Below, in pieces: positions 25,701 to 39,200 of a stretch of DNA of 64,000 bases; the first letter of the stretch is position 1; each line of letters begins with the position of its first letter. A model generated the notes under the pieces. It did not search any database and had not been told where the DNA came from. It saw nothing but the letters and a program-made list of their open reading frames with translations. The stretch comes from Serilophus lunatus. Taxonomy: Eukaryota > Chordata > Aves > Passeriformes > Eurylaimidae. Location: NCBI GenBank assembly GCA_013399895.1, contig VXBA01005469.1:393909-457908 (forward strand), in the 5' to 3' direction. Both the position numbers and the translations under genes were made by a program.

Positions 25701-28199
25701 GGCTCAGGCTGCGCAGGCTGGACAGTGTCCCTCCTGTATTAACTTCAGTGAGCCTTCCTTCCATCTCTCTGTCCTTCTGTTCTCCCCCATGGCTCTTGTC
25801 CTTCTGCCCCTTTGTGGTCCTGGCACAGTTCTTCCCACCTGGTGAGAGGAGTTTGCCCTGCAGCTCAGAGCCAGGCTATTGCATAGTGTTGGGCACATGG
25901 AGCTCACCAGCCTGGACAGCCTCTGCCTTCAACACCAAGGTGTGACCTGCAGGGAGCAAAGGGAATGGGCCCTGCTGGCACCCTCAGGTGGGACAGTGGT
26001 GGCTTCTCCTGTGGACAGAAGTGATTCCTGCTTCTGAGTGCTAAGTTCTGCAATGCTCAAGCATCATGTGTGATCTGGGTGCTTCAGGCAACAGATGTGT
26101 CCCTTGGGCTCCTTTCCTGCCGTGTTTTGTAGTTATAGGAAGTGATGGAGGTAGTGGGTAAAGTGAAGTGAAACTCAGACGTTCTACTTGAGAGGCATGG
26201 CAGAGACTGAGTTTCAATTTACACTTTTTTTGAGTTTTCAGTAAATACACAAATTAATAACTATAAAGACTTGGCTGTGAACAAACATTTCTGCTTGGTT
26301 TCTGCTTTAAACAAGATATTTCCTCCTGGAGGATATTACTCAGCTCAGCTTCCCATAATTACTTATGGAGCATCCTGTAGATAGTCCCTACCCTTTGAGT
26401 CTCCAGACTGGTTATTTTCCTGCCAGCATGAGACTCATCTGTGAGGACCTGAGGAAAACGTGTTGCTCTACTGTGGGAATGCTTTGCAGAGGGAGTTGTA
26501 ATGTTATTTGTGTGAAAATGCTTTAAAACTGTAGGCACTGGCCACAAACGATGCTGGTGTTTGATGGCTGTGCTCCTGCAGAATGTAGTCACTGCAGCCC
26601 TCCAGGATTTTAGGATTTGAAGGATGACTGTGTTGCTTTGAGATTTCTAAACTTTGGATTCTCAAAACTGACCACAATATTCTTGAATTTTGGAGGAATA
26701 AAGATCACGAGGTGGAACGCTGGCAGGTTGCCCCGAGGAGAAGGGTTAATGCACACAACTTGTGTTTGGCAGTCGAGGGGGAACATCTGGAGCTCAGAAT
26801 TGCTGCATTAACCGCCGTGAGGCAGAGGCAGCACAGGACTGCATGTCTGAGAGCACTGCAAACACCCTGAATGCGAGGGCAAGAGTGTGCTTGTGTGCTG
26901 CTGGATGGCCACGCTTAGCCTTTCATTCTAGTGTATATTAACTCCTTGAAAACCTCTTTGGATGCCTCCCTTCTCTGATGGAGGGGCCTCAGGATCATGA
27001 AAAAACCCCATGTTTTTCTGTTCTTGTTCCCTTTCCTCCTCGGTCCACAAACACCTCAAATCAGTTTTACAGTGGAATTTTTAGCCCCGTTATTCACTGG
27101 CCATCTGTGGTGACTCACAGGGCACTCCCTGATCTGTGGATCAGGTGAGTTCATCTATTTCTATCCCAGGGAGTGTGCTGGCAGACAACCAGAAAGAGCT
27201 GAGCTGGTCCCAAGTTGAATTTCTGTAATTTTACCTAAGTAAATGTAAATCACTTTTGGAAATGAGACAAGATTTAGTGAAAGGTACTTCACTGTCAGAA
27301 ATCTGGAATAATTGTGGCAAGATTGGTGGGTACCCATGGGTTGTCAAAAAAAAAAAAGAGAAGGGCTGTGAATTTGCTTTGAAATACTTGTCTGGCTGAG
27401 ACTGCATTTGGGCCTAGAGACCAAAAGTGGCCATCAGTGGGCAGTTTTAACTTTGACTCCATAAAGTGTTCAAAGTGAATATACAAGACCATTTTCCAGC
27501 CTCAATTGATTTTGGAATGTTTGGGATAATTGGTGACAGGCTAGATCTAATGGCAACTATACAAGCCAGTAGGGTAAAGAATGAGAACAAACCCAAGGTG
27601 TCTCCTTAGTCACTGCTAATGCAAGCTCAGGCAGCTGCTGTGGATGTTTTCCTGTTTCCTCTGCCTCCCATTGGCTCTATCACTGTTTCTGTTCTCCTTC
27701 CTTCCCCTTCTGCTTTGTCTTCAGCAGCTGTGCAGGCCCTGCTGGAGGAGGAGGTTATTCCTTCTGCACTGGTGGGGGCAGCTGCAATGGTCTGGCAGAT
27801 GTGGTGGTATGGCAGCAGCAAATTCCCAGGCTCCAGGAAAAGCTCAATAAGTGATGAGGGGAATTTTTAATGACCCTGCTTGGTCTGAGGCTTGTTGGTT
27901 GCTGGAAACTTTATTTAGCTGTGAAGAACAAGTGTTGATTTTGCAGAAAAATGGGGAACAGGCTGCTGCTCTGGATGGTAGGACTGTGTGGCCAGAGGCA
28001 GAGCCAGACAGTTCCTATTACCACACCAAGGCAGAATCAGGTGCCTTAAGATTATGTTAAAGAGGATTGGTTAATTGGGCAATGAAAAAACAATGCTGAG
28101 AAAGCATTAACTGGGTGGCAAACTGGATCCAGAAGCCCTGCAAAATGGGTCTTTGCTTGTCTCCTCATTTGTACATCAGGTGGCCCTAGATATTAAGTA
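22716..28199. other. Intergenic sequence, no gene supported
   Basis: More than 5 kb with one CR1 fragment (24425-24560). Open frames of up to 159 codons (25477-24998, minus strand) show no recognisable family. I see no splice-linked exons and no RNA gene. Confidence 0.45.
24425..24560 (-). mobile_element. CR1 LINE 3' end fragment
   Basis: The plus strand reads 'tggaatcatacaggatattc' then 'gggttggaagggacccacaa' and 'gagtccaactcttggccctg', the reverse complement of a CR1 3' end. It is short but clear. Confidence 0.9.
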
Positions 28200-29960
28200 T
28201 TTTAACCAGTGTTCTCTGGGTTGGCAAGGGAAGCTGACAGGAGAGATAAGAAGAAGTTTTGCAACGCTTGTGTATAATGGAAGGGGTAATGCTAAGGCTG
28301 GATAGAAGAGAAACCTGCAGGGAGAGAAGGGTGGCTTGTTAGCAGCTGCTTTGCAAGGCAAAGATATAGTAATGGATATAAGGGAAAAGGAAATCTAAAT
28401 CAGAGAAGACAAAGGAAGAGAAAGGAGAAAAGAAAGAGAAGAGGAAGGATTATTGCAACAAACCCAAGATACTGGAAAAGAGAATGTCCTGTGATCCTGA
28501 GAAGGAAACTACGACAGCAACAAAGGGAAAACCAAATCAGTCGGGAGCTGAATGAAAGCAATGAACAGTGATGGTTACCAGACCCCCAAGCCCTAGCAGT
28601 GGAAGGAGATACAAAAATAATCCTCTCAGGGGACTCTGAGGACCCAATTATAGATTCAAAAATTGGAGATGAAACCTACTCATGTCTGATAGATACCGGC
28701 ACAATTTATGCAGCATTAACAACCCCCCGTGAAGGAGCAACAATTAAGGGTAAAGTAAATGTATGAATAGAAGGTAAATCTACATTTGTGCCCAGGGCAG
28801 AGGAAATGATGGCACAGACACATCCACAGTCTGACAATTGTTCTTTCCTGCAGTTGGAATTGGCACCAGCAAACTCGGTGGGAAGGTATTCAGGCACAGT
28901 TGCAGTGTGCACCACAAAGAATCACATTGTGACTCTCAATGGATAATGTACCAAAAAAGCATGATGGCTATAGAACTGAAAGGGGGTAGAAATACCCCAG
29001 GAACTCAGAGATGCCCCCAGGCTTTTATGGGCCCAGAGTTGCACAAATGTAGGGTTATTAAGGTTGGCTAATCCAATATATCTAGAAATGCAGGGAGCCA
29101 AACCCATCCTTAAAACAGTACCTCTTACCCCAGGAAGCAAGGGAACATGTAAGATCAATAATTGAAAAACTTCTCCCCTTTGAATATCCCTGTAATGTTC
29201 CTGTCTTGCTGGTTAAAAGCCTAAATTAGGTGCAGATAGAAGACAAGTTTATAGGTTTGTCCATGACTTAGAAGCAGTAAATCAATAACTGTACTGCAAC
29301 TAGTACTGCCCTAATTCCAACTGTAAACATGATACTGGCTAATGCAAAATGTTTTACAGCAATTGATTTGTGCTCAGCTTGCTTCAGTATAGTGGGGCAC
29401 CCAGAATCTCGGTGTATTTTTGCCTTCACCTGGGAAGGAAGACAGTAAACGTGGACTCAGCTTCCTCAAGTGTTTGCAGGATTGAGTAATCGAATTAATT
29501 GAATAATAGTTATGAGAATTATTGACTCCTATTTTTGAAAATCCTAATGACAGGTTGTCATTAATCAATGCTCTGCATTAATACACTGTGTGGATGATGT
29601 GCTAATAGCAAGTACAGAGGGGGAAAATTGTATGGAAGACCTAAGTAATGCCAGTGGCTTTGACTGCTAAAGGCTATTGAGTCTCTGCGACCAAATGACA
29701 ATTCTGTAAAGAAAGGGAATGTATTTACGAGATTCTTTTTGTCAGGAGAGGGCAGAAAGGTACCAGAGAACTGAACAAAAACTCTCCAAGGTAGGAGAAG
29801 AAGTAAGTGGCATACTCTGTAGCACCCTCAATCATTGGGGAAAGTAGAAAGAATGAATCAAACCCTTAAAGACATCAAAGGTTTGTGCAGAAGATGAAAT
29901 GGCCAGATGCTGTATCTGTTAATTTAGTGCTCATGAGGTGTGAAGGCCAAATAAACTGAG
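28200..29960 (+). mobile_element. Degraded class I-like endogenous retrovirus (gag end to pol)
   Basis: An old retroviral insertion with no intact gene. Pieces appear in the expected order on the plus strand: a basic segment with an eroded zinc-knuckle-like trace (28451-28490); an in-frame TGA at 28569-28571; an aspartic-protease segment with the Asp-Thr-Gly triad at 28692-28700; reverse-transcriptase pieces (about 29120-29640), including a tryptophan-rich block near 29430-29460 and a catalytic box in which the usual Tyr is Cys before Val-Asp-Asp (29587-29598); and an integrase end with the Val-Glu-Arg segment at 29844-29852. Frames change between the pieces and stops are frequent. The order and the reverse-transcriptase motifs suggest a gammaretrovirus-like (class I) element. 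I could not see LTRs or a clear envelope gene, so the ends are uncertain. An open stretch at 30100-30240 might belong to it. Confidence 0.8.
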
Positions 29961-31237
29961 ATTGGCCAAGAAGAACTGTTATTTGGCAGGAATATTCAAG
30001 TTTTGAACACAATCATGGCTGCAAAAATGAGTCATTCCAGTCTGTTGCCTTTTTTATGACTTGCCAGCTCCAATCTTCTGATCAATACACCCAGATTTCA
30101 GTGCTCAAGGAGATAAAGAGAAATATGTACGAAGAAGGACTCTACAGGGGACAACCAGGGAGGAGTATCAGCTGGATCTGTACATGGGTCAGGGTCCAGG
30201 GGTCACTCTAAGAGTATTTTCAGAAATTCACTTTAAGGGGTATGTGCCTCCATGCTCACACTTTCTGAAAATCTTACTCATTTTACAGTGCCTGGGTATG
30301 CAGAAATTTAATCTAATCTGGAAAAGCCTCATTTATTTGCTGCCTTGGCCCTAGCCAGGGCTACCTCATTAAAGATAGTCATGACCAAGGACTTTTCAAT
30401 CTGCCTTTGAAGTTGGCTTGCTGAAGCTGTGTTTCCAGCTCTGATCCCATAAAACACTGTTTTTCAGCTTCTTTCAGTTTATGAACTGTGTAATTTTTTT
30501 TCAGAGGCATTCTGGTCCCTGTACAATGAATTTCAGTCTGCTGATAAGATGGCTGTTATCTCAAATGTCTCACTGGCTAAGCACTTCTAGTGAGCAGCAC
30601 AAAGTTAAATGACCTGGGGTTTTTTTGTTTTATTGTTGGTTTAATCAAAGAATATGTCTATGCTGCTTAAAAAAAGCTTTCTAAAGCTCTTGAACACTTT
30701 AATTTCCTGCAGGTACCAGCAGTTGCAGTTTCTTGTGTCTGGTAGAAAAGCTTCAGGAAAAGGTAAAAATTGGGGGTTTTGCTGCTTTTTCAAGTCTTTT
30801 ACTCTCACATTAGGTTATCCATGTGCTAGAGTGTGACAAGACAGGGAATCCCTGTCATAATCACCTGTGATCTTGTGGTTGTAAAGCTGTTCTGGCAGCT
30901 TTTGTTCCTCATTCTGTACTGTAGTGAAAGATTTTCTTAAATGAGCCTGGCATTAACCTTCTCACAACCACAACAGATGTAATGCTCAGCCACTGTTAAG
31001 TGAATCCTGCAGGAAATTTTAACCTATGAAATCTCTTTTCCTTTGTACATACTTCTTTCATGATTAGTTTGAAGATGACATTAGTGGAGTTTCCAAAGTT
31101 CACCTTTCAATTTGGGATTAGTGAAGTCTGTTTTCCCCTCTCCAAAATGAGGCAGGGCAAAGCAAGGAGAGACAAGAAAAGATGAAATGAAAAAGATGGT
31201 CTGGTGCTTGAGGGGTGGGTGGGTGGGTGAAGAGAAA

Positions 31238-31248
31238 NNNNNNNNNNN
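31238..31248. other. Assembly gap of 11 N with duplicated flanks
   Basis: The bases before the gap ('gtgggtgaagagaaa') reappear immediately after it. They follow a (GGGT)n run, so this is probably an unresolved or duplicated join in a short repeat. Confidence 0.95.
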
Positions 31249-33344
31249 GTGGGTGAAGAGAAATCACGGCTGGCAAGAGCTGAGAATCTCTGACAGACAC
31301 ACTTTTGTCTGTCTCAGTTTTCTCAGGCTGGGCCAAGGACAGTGAGCTGGGGGCACTGGTGTTACATTTCTATGGTGGCAGCCTTTCAGCTGGACCCAAG
31401 TGAAACATGGGGAGGCTGAAATCCATCAGTCATTCATTAGAGATGATAGCAAAAGAAGCACAGCTGACCTGCACCAACCTGTGGCAGATTGTATCCTGAC
31501 TTTCCTTCTCCTAGCATTGTCCATTCACAGAAACAGATCTTCCTCCACCTCCAGCCACACTGGACAAAGCCCATCGACTGTTGTGCTGTGCTTGATGTCC
31601 TTCAGTTAAGCTTTGTTCATGTAGCAACGTGATTGAACCCATATGTCTGAACAGCTCTGCAATAAGGAAACATTTGGTTTTGTTTTTTGGGGTTTTTTTT
31701 CAAGCAAATGCTTAGCATTTCACCCTGCACACAGTGGTGCTAAATATAAATTGTACAGTTTGTAGCAGTTATTCCATATATGGGCTTTTCTTTTTCACTT
31801 GCCATCGTGGGCCAAACAAGAGAAGTTGCATGTGGTTGGTATGCTTGACCTGGACAACTCTGATCCTTATGTTCTCATTCATCTCACCTGGCAGTGGGGT
31901 GGTCAGTGAGCACCGAGGTGAGGTGGCAAAATCTGAACGAGCTGCAGTAATCCTGGTCAGTCTTGTTTAGCATCTGAGAGAGAGAGCTGGCAGAAGGGAA
32001 CTTGTATGTGAGCGATGGGATCTGTGACAAGCACCTGGGTTTTAACTTGCCAGAAGTGGGAGTTGAAGAGCACCTCTCTCTAGCTTGTCATTTATATATT
32101 CTTAAGGCATGGGCCTGCTCTGCTCTGCATTACAGAGGTATTCCAGAGCATGAGACAGGTGGGCATCGTGTGCATGAAACGAAGGTGCTTCTGTGAGGTT
32201 TTCTACTTAGGTTACTTTGAGCAGAGGTCTTCTGTAGATCAGATCCTCCATTTGCTTCTGGGTGCTGTGGAGAGTCTCATCATATCCTCTGTCCTTTCAG
32301 GATGCCACACACTGTCACTTGGAATGTACCTTTTAGTCAGAAGAGCAGCATCTGGTTCGCTGGGTCCCAGATAACCTCAGCATCAAAATAGCAAAAGCAA
32401 AGGCTGTGGCAGGAAACGTGAGACAAGCACCAGTGGTGTGTGACTCACCAGAGGGGCCTGAGGTGCAGCAGATCTGCTGCAGGGAGGTCTCCTAGGCTTG
32501 TCTTTGTGCATCAGGGTGGGTATCTGTACAGGTTTTCCTTTTATGAGCCCTGTTGCTAAGCCCCCAACACAACAAAGTGTTTGCAGGACGTCTTGGACAT
32601 TCCTTCCATCTCTTGGTAAGAGAAAGCTGAAAATATCCATGGATACTCTGAAGAAGAGGGTGTGTTTCCATTGGCCCCTGTCACTGGAGATTAACCATCT
32701 CCATGGGGGCATCTCAGGAGGTCCAGAGATCCTGGCTCTGACTCTTGCAAGTATTGGACTGTACTTTCCCTGGAGATACTATAGGCTGGAGAAAACCACA
32801 GGTACCTTGGCTGTAATCAGGCCTGGAGCCTTTCTGTAGCAGTACTTGATATCAGCACATCTCTGCAATGTCCTTTTTTTTGTTTGTGGGTTACTTTAAT
32901 GTCCCTGTCACAGGGAGACACCCTGTCATCTGTACTTGAGGCTCTGCATGAGCTATTTTCTTGCTTGCTGTCACTATTTCTTTGATCAAGAGAATTCAGG
33001 GTTCAAACATACCTCTCTGGCTAGTCTAATTTAACAAAGAATCATATGAATACGAATCTTCATCAGTCTCTGTGATCCTGCCTCTCTCAGAAGCATCTCT
33101 CAGGTGTGCTCCCAATTCCTGCTTAGTGGTTGCACAGTTAAACCCTCCTGAGAGCTACTCAAAGCCTGTTTTAAAGAAAACATCTCATGCACGAATAGCT
33201 GTAGGTGGGAACTGGACAGGTTGCAGCCCTCTCTGTCCTCCCAGTGCTGTCCAGCCCTGCTTGACCCTGTGCCAGGTACCCTGTACCAGGGCTGTGCCCT
33301 GGCAGCCTGTGGTGTAAGCCATGGCTGTGCTGTTCCACCACAGG

Positions 33345-33380
33345 GGATGGATGGATGGATGGATGGATGGATGGACGGAC
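33345..33380 (+). repeat. Second (ATGG)n microsatellite
   Basis: About seven copies of ATGG ending in two GGAC variants. It is the same motif as the array at 19308-19357 but shorter. Confidence 0.95.
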
Positions 33381-36152
33381 AGAAGGACGACTGCAACTGT
33401 GCACTGCTGGAGCTGCAGGCTTATTTTCTCTTTCCATGTATTGAGTTCCTGGTATTTAGCTCTGACAGCTCCCTCCAAGTGAAACTGGGCCTGTGTGTTT
33501 CCCAGTGAATGCTGACATACATTAATGACAGTAAAAACAGGGGCACTGCTTACCAGCCTATGGAAAGGAAGACATGCAGGGTTGATATGTACAGATTTCT
33601 TTGCAATACTTCACGGGTTATTTCCTGCTTTACTTGCTAGCTCAGGTTTTCCAAACTCCCGTGCTCCTTCAATGCCTCGTGCCATGTAAGAATGAATCTC
33701 CATTCTCCTTTCATGGTGCCTTCAGTCTGAAAGGGCAAAATGGCCCTGTGAGCTTGCAGCTCACTAAGTCAGAAAGGTTTTGTTCACCTTCCAACTACAA
33801 ATTCTTGTGTTTCCTTTGATCAGGTTTCCCCCTCCCCCTTTTTCTACTTGTGCTTTCTGTTAAGCCTTACAAGGTGGTTTTTGTCTGCAGTAATCACACA
33901 AAACTCTGTCTTTATATAAAAAGGGGAAGTGGATTCTCTGGCTAGACAAGGGTGTTGTTAGCATTCATTAGTCAATGCTAGAAATTAGTGTCCAATCTCA
34001 TCTAAAAATTTCAATGTATTTGAAATTTGAGAGGGTCACTTTTCAAAGAAATCTGCTGATTGATCACAACACAATCTGTGCATGTGCTGTCATCTTTATC
34101 CTGACTGATCCTTTGGGTTTTTTTTTTTTAGCTAGTGAGGAACAGAAGAAGCCTAATGGAACTTCATATACTACGTGATGTATGGGGTACTTGCAGTCAG
34201 AAATATTGAACTCATAAATGTACTCATTTGCCCTGGAGTCACTGAGAGGGAGACTAAATACAGGACACTGCAATGTCACAGTCATGCAGAGTCACTCCTG
34301 TAACAACAGAGCAACAGCACAAAGGATGTATTTTTCTTGGCTTTTACTGTAAATCTTTAAATGAGCTCTCAGAGGCTGCTCTCACTGGCTGGAGGAGAAG
34401 GTGAACTTCTGCTGGATTAGTCTGTATGCAGACCCCTTGTGCATCCTGGGCTTTATTTCTGAGGTTCTGAACACTTTGGGGTGCTATTTTGAAGCAACCC
34501 TGCACATGCTGTCAGTTCTGTCTCGTGTCTTCACCACAGCACTGCAACCCTAAGCTCTACCAAGCCTGCCCTTCAAGCATGAAGGTGAAATGAGGTTGAA
34601 TGTGCACGTCTGAGGCAGATGGTTTGCCCCAGTCTTGCAGTGGTGTTTGAGAGAGATTTTCTTCGTGTTATTTCAGCAGCACAGAAGGAAATGAAAGTGT
34701 TTCTTGCTGTAAATACTCCTTTTCTCTCCCCCTTCCTCTGCACTGCTGTGAGTGTCTGAGGACTCACTTCACCGCTTCTCTCAGCAAAGTCTATTTCTGT
34801 CTCATCTCAGATCAATTTAGACCTGTCCTATGCACATATGATAAAGACAGGATGTTTCTGTGATAGCCTTGAACAAAGTTGGAAGTTTGGGATGCTGGGA
34901 GCAAGAACTGAGATGTAATTGTCATTGGTAAGAAGTCACAGGGGCCAAACCAGCGGCTGAAATGTGGTGTTTATCAACCATAGCCAAATTGTTGGAAAAA
35001 TCATGCAGACCACAAGACCAGGGGTTTACCCATTTCTCAGGATTAGTGCATACGTGTGATTCCACCCTGTGGAGCTCCCCTGACGGGCTGTGCCTGTGTC
35101 TGTGTCCAGAGAAACAGCATGAAAATGTGAGGATCCCAGCTGCATCCGGAACTGCTGTGGTAGTTATTCCCCAGCACATCTGCTAAGTGCATCTGAAAAA
35201 ATCTAGCTGTTGGCTTCAGTGCTACACCAGTTTATCTCCTCCAGTGAATGAGACAGTGTCTGCTGTGTTGCTTGTGTGACTCACCTTGGCCCTCAGAGCA
35301 ACACCTGAGTGTGCTTTAAGGCACCTCAAAGAGTGCAAACAAAGCATCTGGCCCTATGTGGCCCTGTAGGAAACTGTTCCACAGTGGTTCTTGAGGATTG
35401 GCTTTCCAATCTTGTCTCTGGGATCTGCACTCCAAACACTGCTGTGGTGTCTTTCAGGCTGCATTCAGTTTGGTTTTAGTTTTTTAGTTTGCAACTTAAC
35501 TTCCCATCACCTTTATGTTTTGCCTGAAGTGGCTGTACAGAGTTTTTTCCTGCATGTCAGGTACCATTTGGTCACTGGAAGACTTCAGCAAAGTTCAGGC
35601 TGGCAAGGTGCTCTTTGGGAACAGAGAGAGAGCCTTGTCCCACGTCTCCTTCCTTCTGGTGAGGCTCCCCATGGGTGATCATAGCTAGTATTTCAGAAAA
35701 CGAGCTGGTCTGCACATGCAGACCATTTGCCTGAATGAACTGGTTTCTCTTCCCTGGGTGGAGATGATGTACTGGGATAAACTGGAAAAGGATGAACAAA
35801 ACGGGTGTTTTGCCTTTGCCTGGTCTTGGCATTAGCATTTTTCTAAGTGGGGTGAGCTGACCAGGAGATATTTTTGTCTCTGGTCACCTCTCAGCCCTGT
35901 CCTCACGTGCACAGCTATCTCCAGTCTGCGGGGCTTTGCAGAGCACGTTGTGGCTTGCGTTGGTTCAGCTTGAGTTCAGCCACCCAAAACCTTGCAGGTC
36001 TATTTTGAACCATCATTCAATCTGTCCACTATGGAGTTTCTTTTCTTTTTTTTTTTCTACTCTTGCTTCTGACATCATTTCCCGAACAGTATATTCACTG
36101 AGCGCTGGAGCCAGATCGTCTTCTCAGCATATGATGCAAGGAGCTCTTTAAA

Positions 36153-36213
36153 ATGGATTTCAGCTCTCCTTTTGCTCTGCAGTGCTTGCTGGTGGTAATA
36201 ACTGTTACTCATG
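36153..36213 (+). CDS. CD58-like gene exon 1, signal peptide
   Basis: ATG at 36153 opens a 20-residue hydrophobic leader (MDFSSPFALQCLL... ending TVTH) followed by a GTAAGTG donor at 36214. The exon ends with the first base of a glycine codon. It is the only start that gives a leader in phase with exon 2. The 5' UTR boundary is unknown. Confidence 0.8.
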
Positions 36214-39200
36214 GTAAGTGGGATTTTTCTTTATGGAGTTGGCACAGATTTGCCCAAATGAGCAGATGCCTTAATTTTGCTTCAAGATCTTTTAAGGACT
36301 CTACCAGGTTTGGGGAGACATCAAATAGTGTAACTGCTAATGCATGAAAGGGGCAGTCAGACCAAAGTAAGACAGGTTATTTTTTTGGTAAATGAATGGT
36401 AACTAATAATATTGTACTTTCCTGGTGTACTGCATCTATAAAAGCATTTCAGTGGGGAATGTAAGGTAGTTGTATGCAGAGGGTTGGCTGGAGAGCAATG
36501 TGGTCCTCCTGCTAACCCTTGGCGTGACCTTGGGATGGTCCCTGAGCTGCTGTCGCCCTGCCATTTACCCATCTTTTGATATTTAAGTTGTGTACAGCAA
36601 CTGAATAATGTGTGTACTGTGTAACAGTGTGTGCAATGTGGGTACTTGCAATGAGACTTGCTCAAGTTAAAACTGTGACCTTACTCTTTAGGGAAAAGCA
36701 GCTTTGTTTCTCCTACCCTCTGTACAGGATCCGTGGCATTGATGCCCTGAGGATCTTTCTTTGCACAGTCTCTCAGCTCTGAGGGGGAGTGAAAAGACCA
36801 GGTCTCATTTTGTTTCCCTGAGCACATGGTGTGCACACCATTCCCGAGTTATTGAGGTGGTGGAGGCTCACAGAAGACTTCCCACTCCTCTGATTTTCAG
36901 TCACTGGTGATCTAACCTGCCACAGGGGTTAGGTCTGCCCCTCCTACGTCTTACCTAGGCATTTGCCTTTTTGGGAGGCAGCTGAGAGGGGATGGATGGG
37001 CACAGCAAGCTTGCTGCCCGTGCTCTGTGTCTGTCCTTTCAGGCTCTGCCACCCGGACCGGTGTGCTTAGCGGTGGCTCAGCAGTCTTTTCCTTGGGAAT
37101 CCAAAGCCTGCAGAGCCTCTCCAGAATGAGCAAGATGGACAAACGGTGCTTCACAACTTTCTTAAATGATACTTTGTTGGCCGAGTGTGGCACTTCTGCC
37201 AGTAGATGCCTGACCTTGCAGAATGGCTCCCTCGTGCTGAGGAGTGTGGAGAAAGAGGATGAAGGAAAATACGAGTTTGTTTTTCACAACGCCACCAAAT
37301 ATTTTACGCTGGAAGTATTTGGTAAGTGGCCGCCTTGGCAACAAATAGCTTTAGAACTTGTGAGCCTGGCTGTAAACTTGGTGCCTTGAAATTCCTCCTA
37401 AGTTGCTGCTTGGGCTTGCAGGAGCTATAGGTGCCTCTGGAAGCAGCTTTTTTCAAGCTCCTGGCACCTCAGAGAGCAGTAATGGTTAGTGTAGACTAAG
37501 AGGTGCTTTTTGCATCCCTGTTATCTCTCCTGTCTGTTGACCCTTCCTTGAAATAGCCAATCAGTTGAGTTCTCTGTTACTTTTCAGTGATGTAAGAGGC
37601 AGCAGCATGAAGTGTTTGTAAAGTTGAGCCTATGCTATGCTGGAGATTTTGATCTGTTTCTAGGTTACTATACCTGATGGCTCTTTCAAAACCTCTCACT
37701 GATGAACAGCATTTTCTGCCTGTGGACACACTTCCTTAAGGAGTTAATCCTGCCTGACTTGGCTCTAAAAATGGAACTGGAGTTCTGTGTGCAGGTCTGT
37801 GTCGAGGTGTGCTGGGTTTTCCCCCTGCTTCATGCAGCTGAGGAAGGCGCTAAAGGCATCTGTGGGTGATTTGTAGTTCCCTTTGAGCATCTGGGAGGTC
37901 AACATCTTCTGGGTCTGTTCAGAGACCAGCGACAGGATCCTTAACCGTGCCAGTCTCCCTGCTGTCCTCCCTGTGGCCTCAGAATTCCTGCTCCCTTTTG
38001 TGTGCCCACTCATCCATCTGCAGGGTGCAAAGACAGAAACCAAGTCACTTCTGAACAGGATCCAGCCCATTGCTTGGGTTAATAAGGAGAAGGCCTAAAT
38101 GGGTTTGTCCCCCTGCTGGGGGAGAGGCAGCCAGTGATCATTGCTCTGGTCCTTACCACCACCATTCCTTTTGCAGAGCTTTCATTTACACAAGCTTCTA
38201 AGATAAATTGGAGCGTATGAAACTGTAATGAAAATGTCTGAGCAAACTGATCTCGGTGAAGACAAATGAGCCCTTACACCTTTTGGGTGCAAACAGGCGG
38301 AACTGCTGTGGAGAGCAGGTCAAAGATGTGACTCCTTGGCATGAAGATCAGAGGCTTAGACTGGAAGTAGACAAAGACTGCAGTAATGTCCTGGATTTAA
38401 CCTCCACTTCAGTAGATTTGCTTTGGGAACTTTTGTCTTCTCCTTGAGTTCTGTTGCCTCCCTAAGGCAGGGAAACGATTTCACAGCAAAGGTGTAAGGG
38501 GATTGAGTGGACCTTGTGCAGATGATGCCGAGGAGATAGGCTCATTTAAAGATGCCTCTTTTTGTTCAAGAGACCTTTGGTAGTTGGAAGACTTAAATTC
38601 AGATTCCTCTCCCGTTCTGGCCTTGCAGAGAAGTTGGCTCCCTGTAAAGATAACTTTTTTCACAGACAACCTTAGAGTCCCTGCGAGGAGGGGCCAACCG
38701 GGCTGTTAAGAAGGCTCAGAAAGGAAAAAGTTTTCCATTCTTTCATTCCCAGTGTACGTGCTATTAAGTTAGCATTCTCACCTTCGAAAAACAAATTTTC
38801 TTAAGTCCTTCCACTGCCTGGCATTTTGGGCGTGCCTACATTGTCTTCCTTTGCAAAAGATATTCCTGGAGGCAGTGAATTCTAGCTGAAGATGAGGTCC
38901 TAGTTGAAGAAACTGATTTCTGAGATTATTTGCATTACTTGCATGGACATTTGCATGTTCTCAGTGTTACTCCTGCTGTCATAAAACCATGCCACTTCTC
39001 TGCCTAGTTTGTATTTGCAAAGTGGCAAATGTAGGAAATAAGTTTTCTCCTTGTAGTAGACTGAAATGTAGTAAAAGCAATGATTCATTGCTTCACCTTG
39101 AAATGTCCCAGTATGAATATCCTTTCTAACTGCAGCTGTCTGATGTTGGTACCCATGCTGGGCGTGATTTGCACTGATTTCTCTCCAAAAATGGGAGAAG

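Larger units (their letters stand above)
29961..36152. other. Intergenic sequence upstream of the CD58-like gene
   Basis: No gene is supported. The stretch contains a small assembly gap (31238-31248), an ATGG microsatellite (33345-33380) and short unrecognised open frames. The last few hundred bases before 36153 should hold the promoter and 5' UTR of the CD58-like gene. A T-run lies at about 36040-36058. I cannot name a TATA box with confidence. Confidence 0.45.

Noticed and set aside
27619..27870. Hydrophobic 83-codon frame resembling a membrane peptide
   Set aside because: No splice sites, no family resemblance, and an overlapping frame is equally open. Probably composition.
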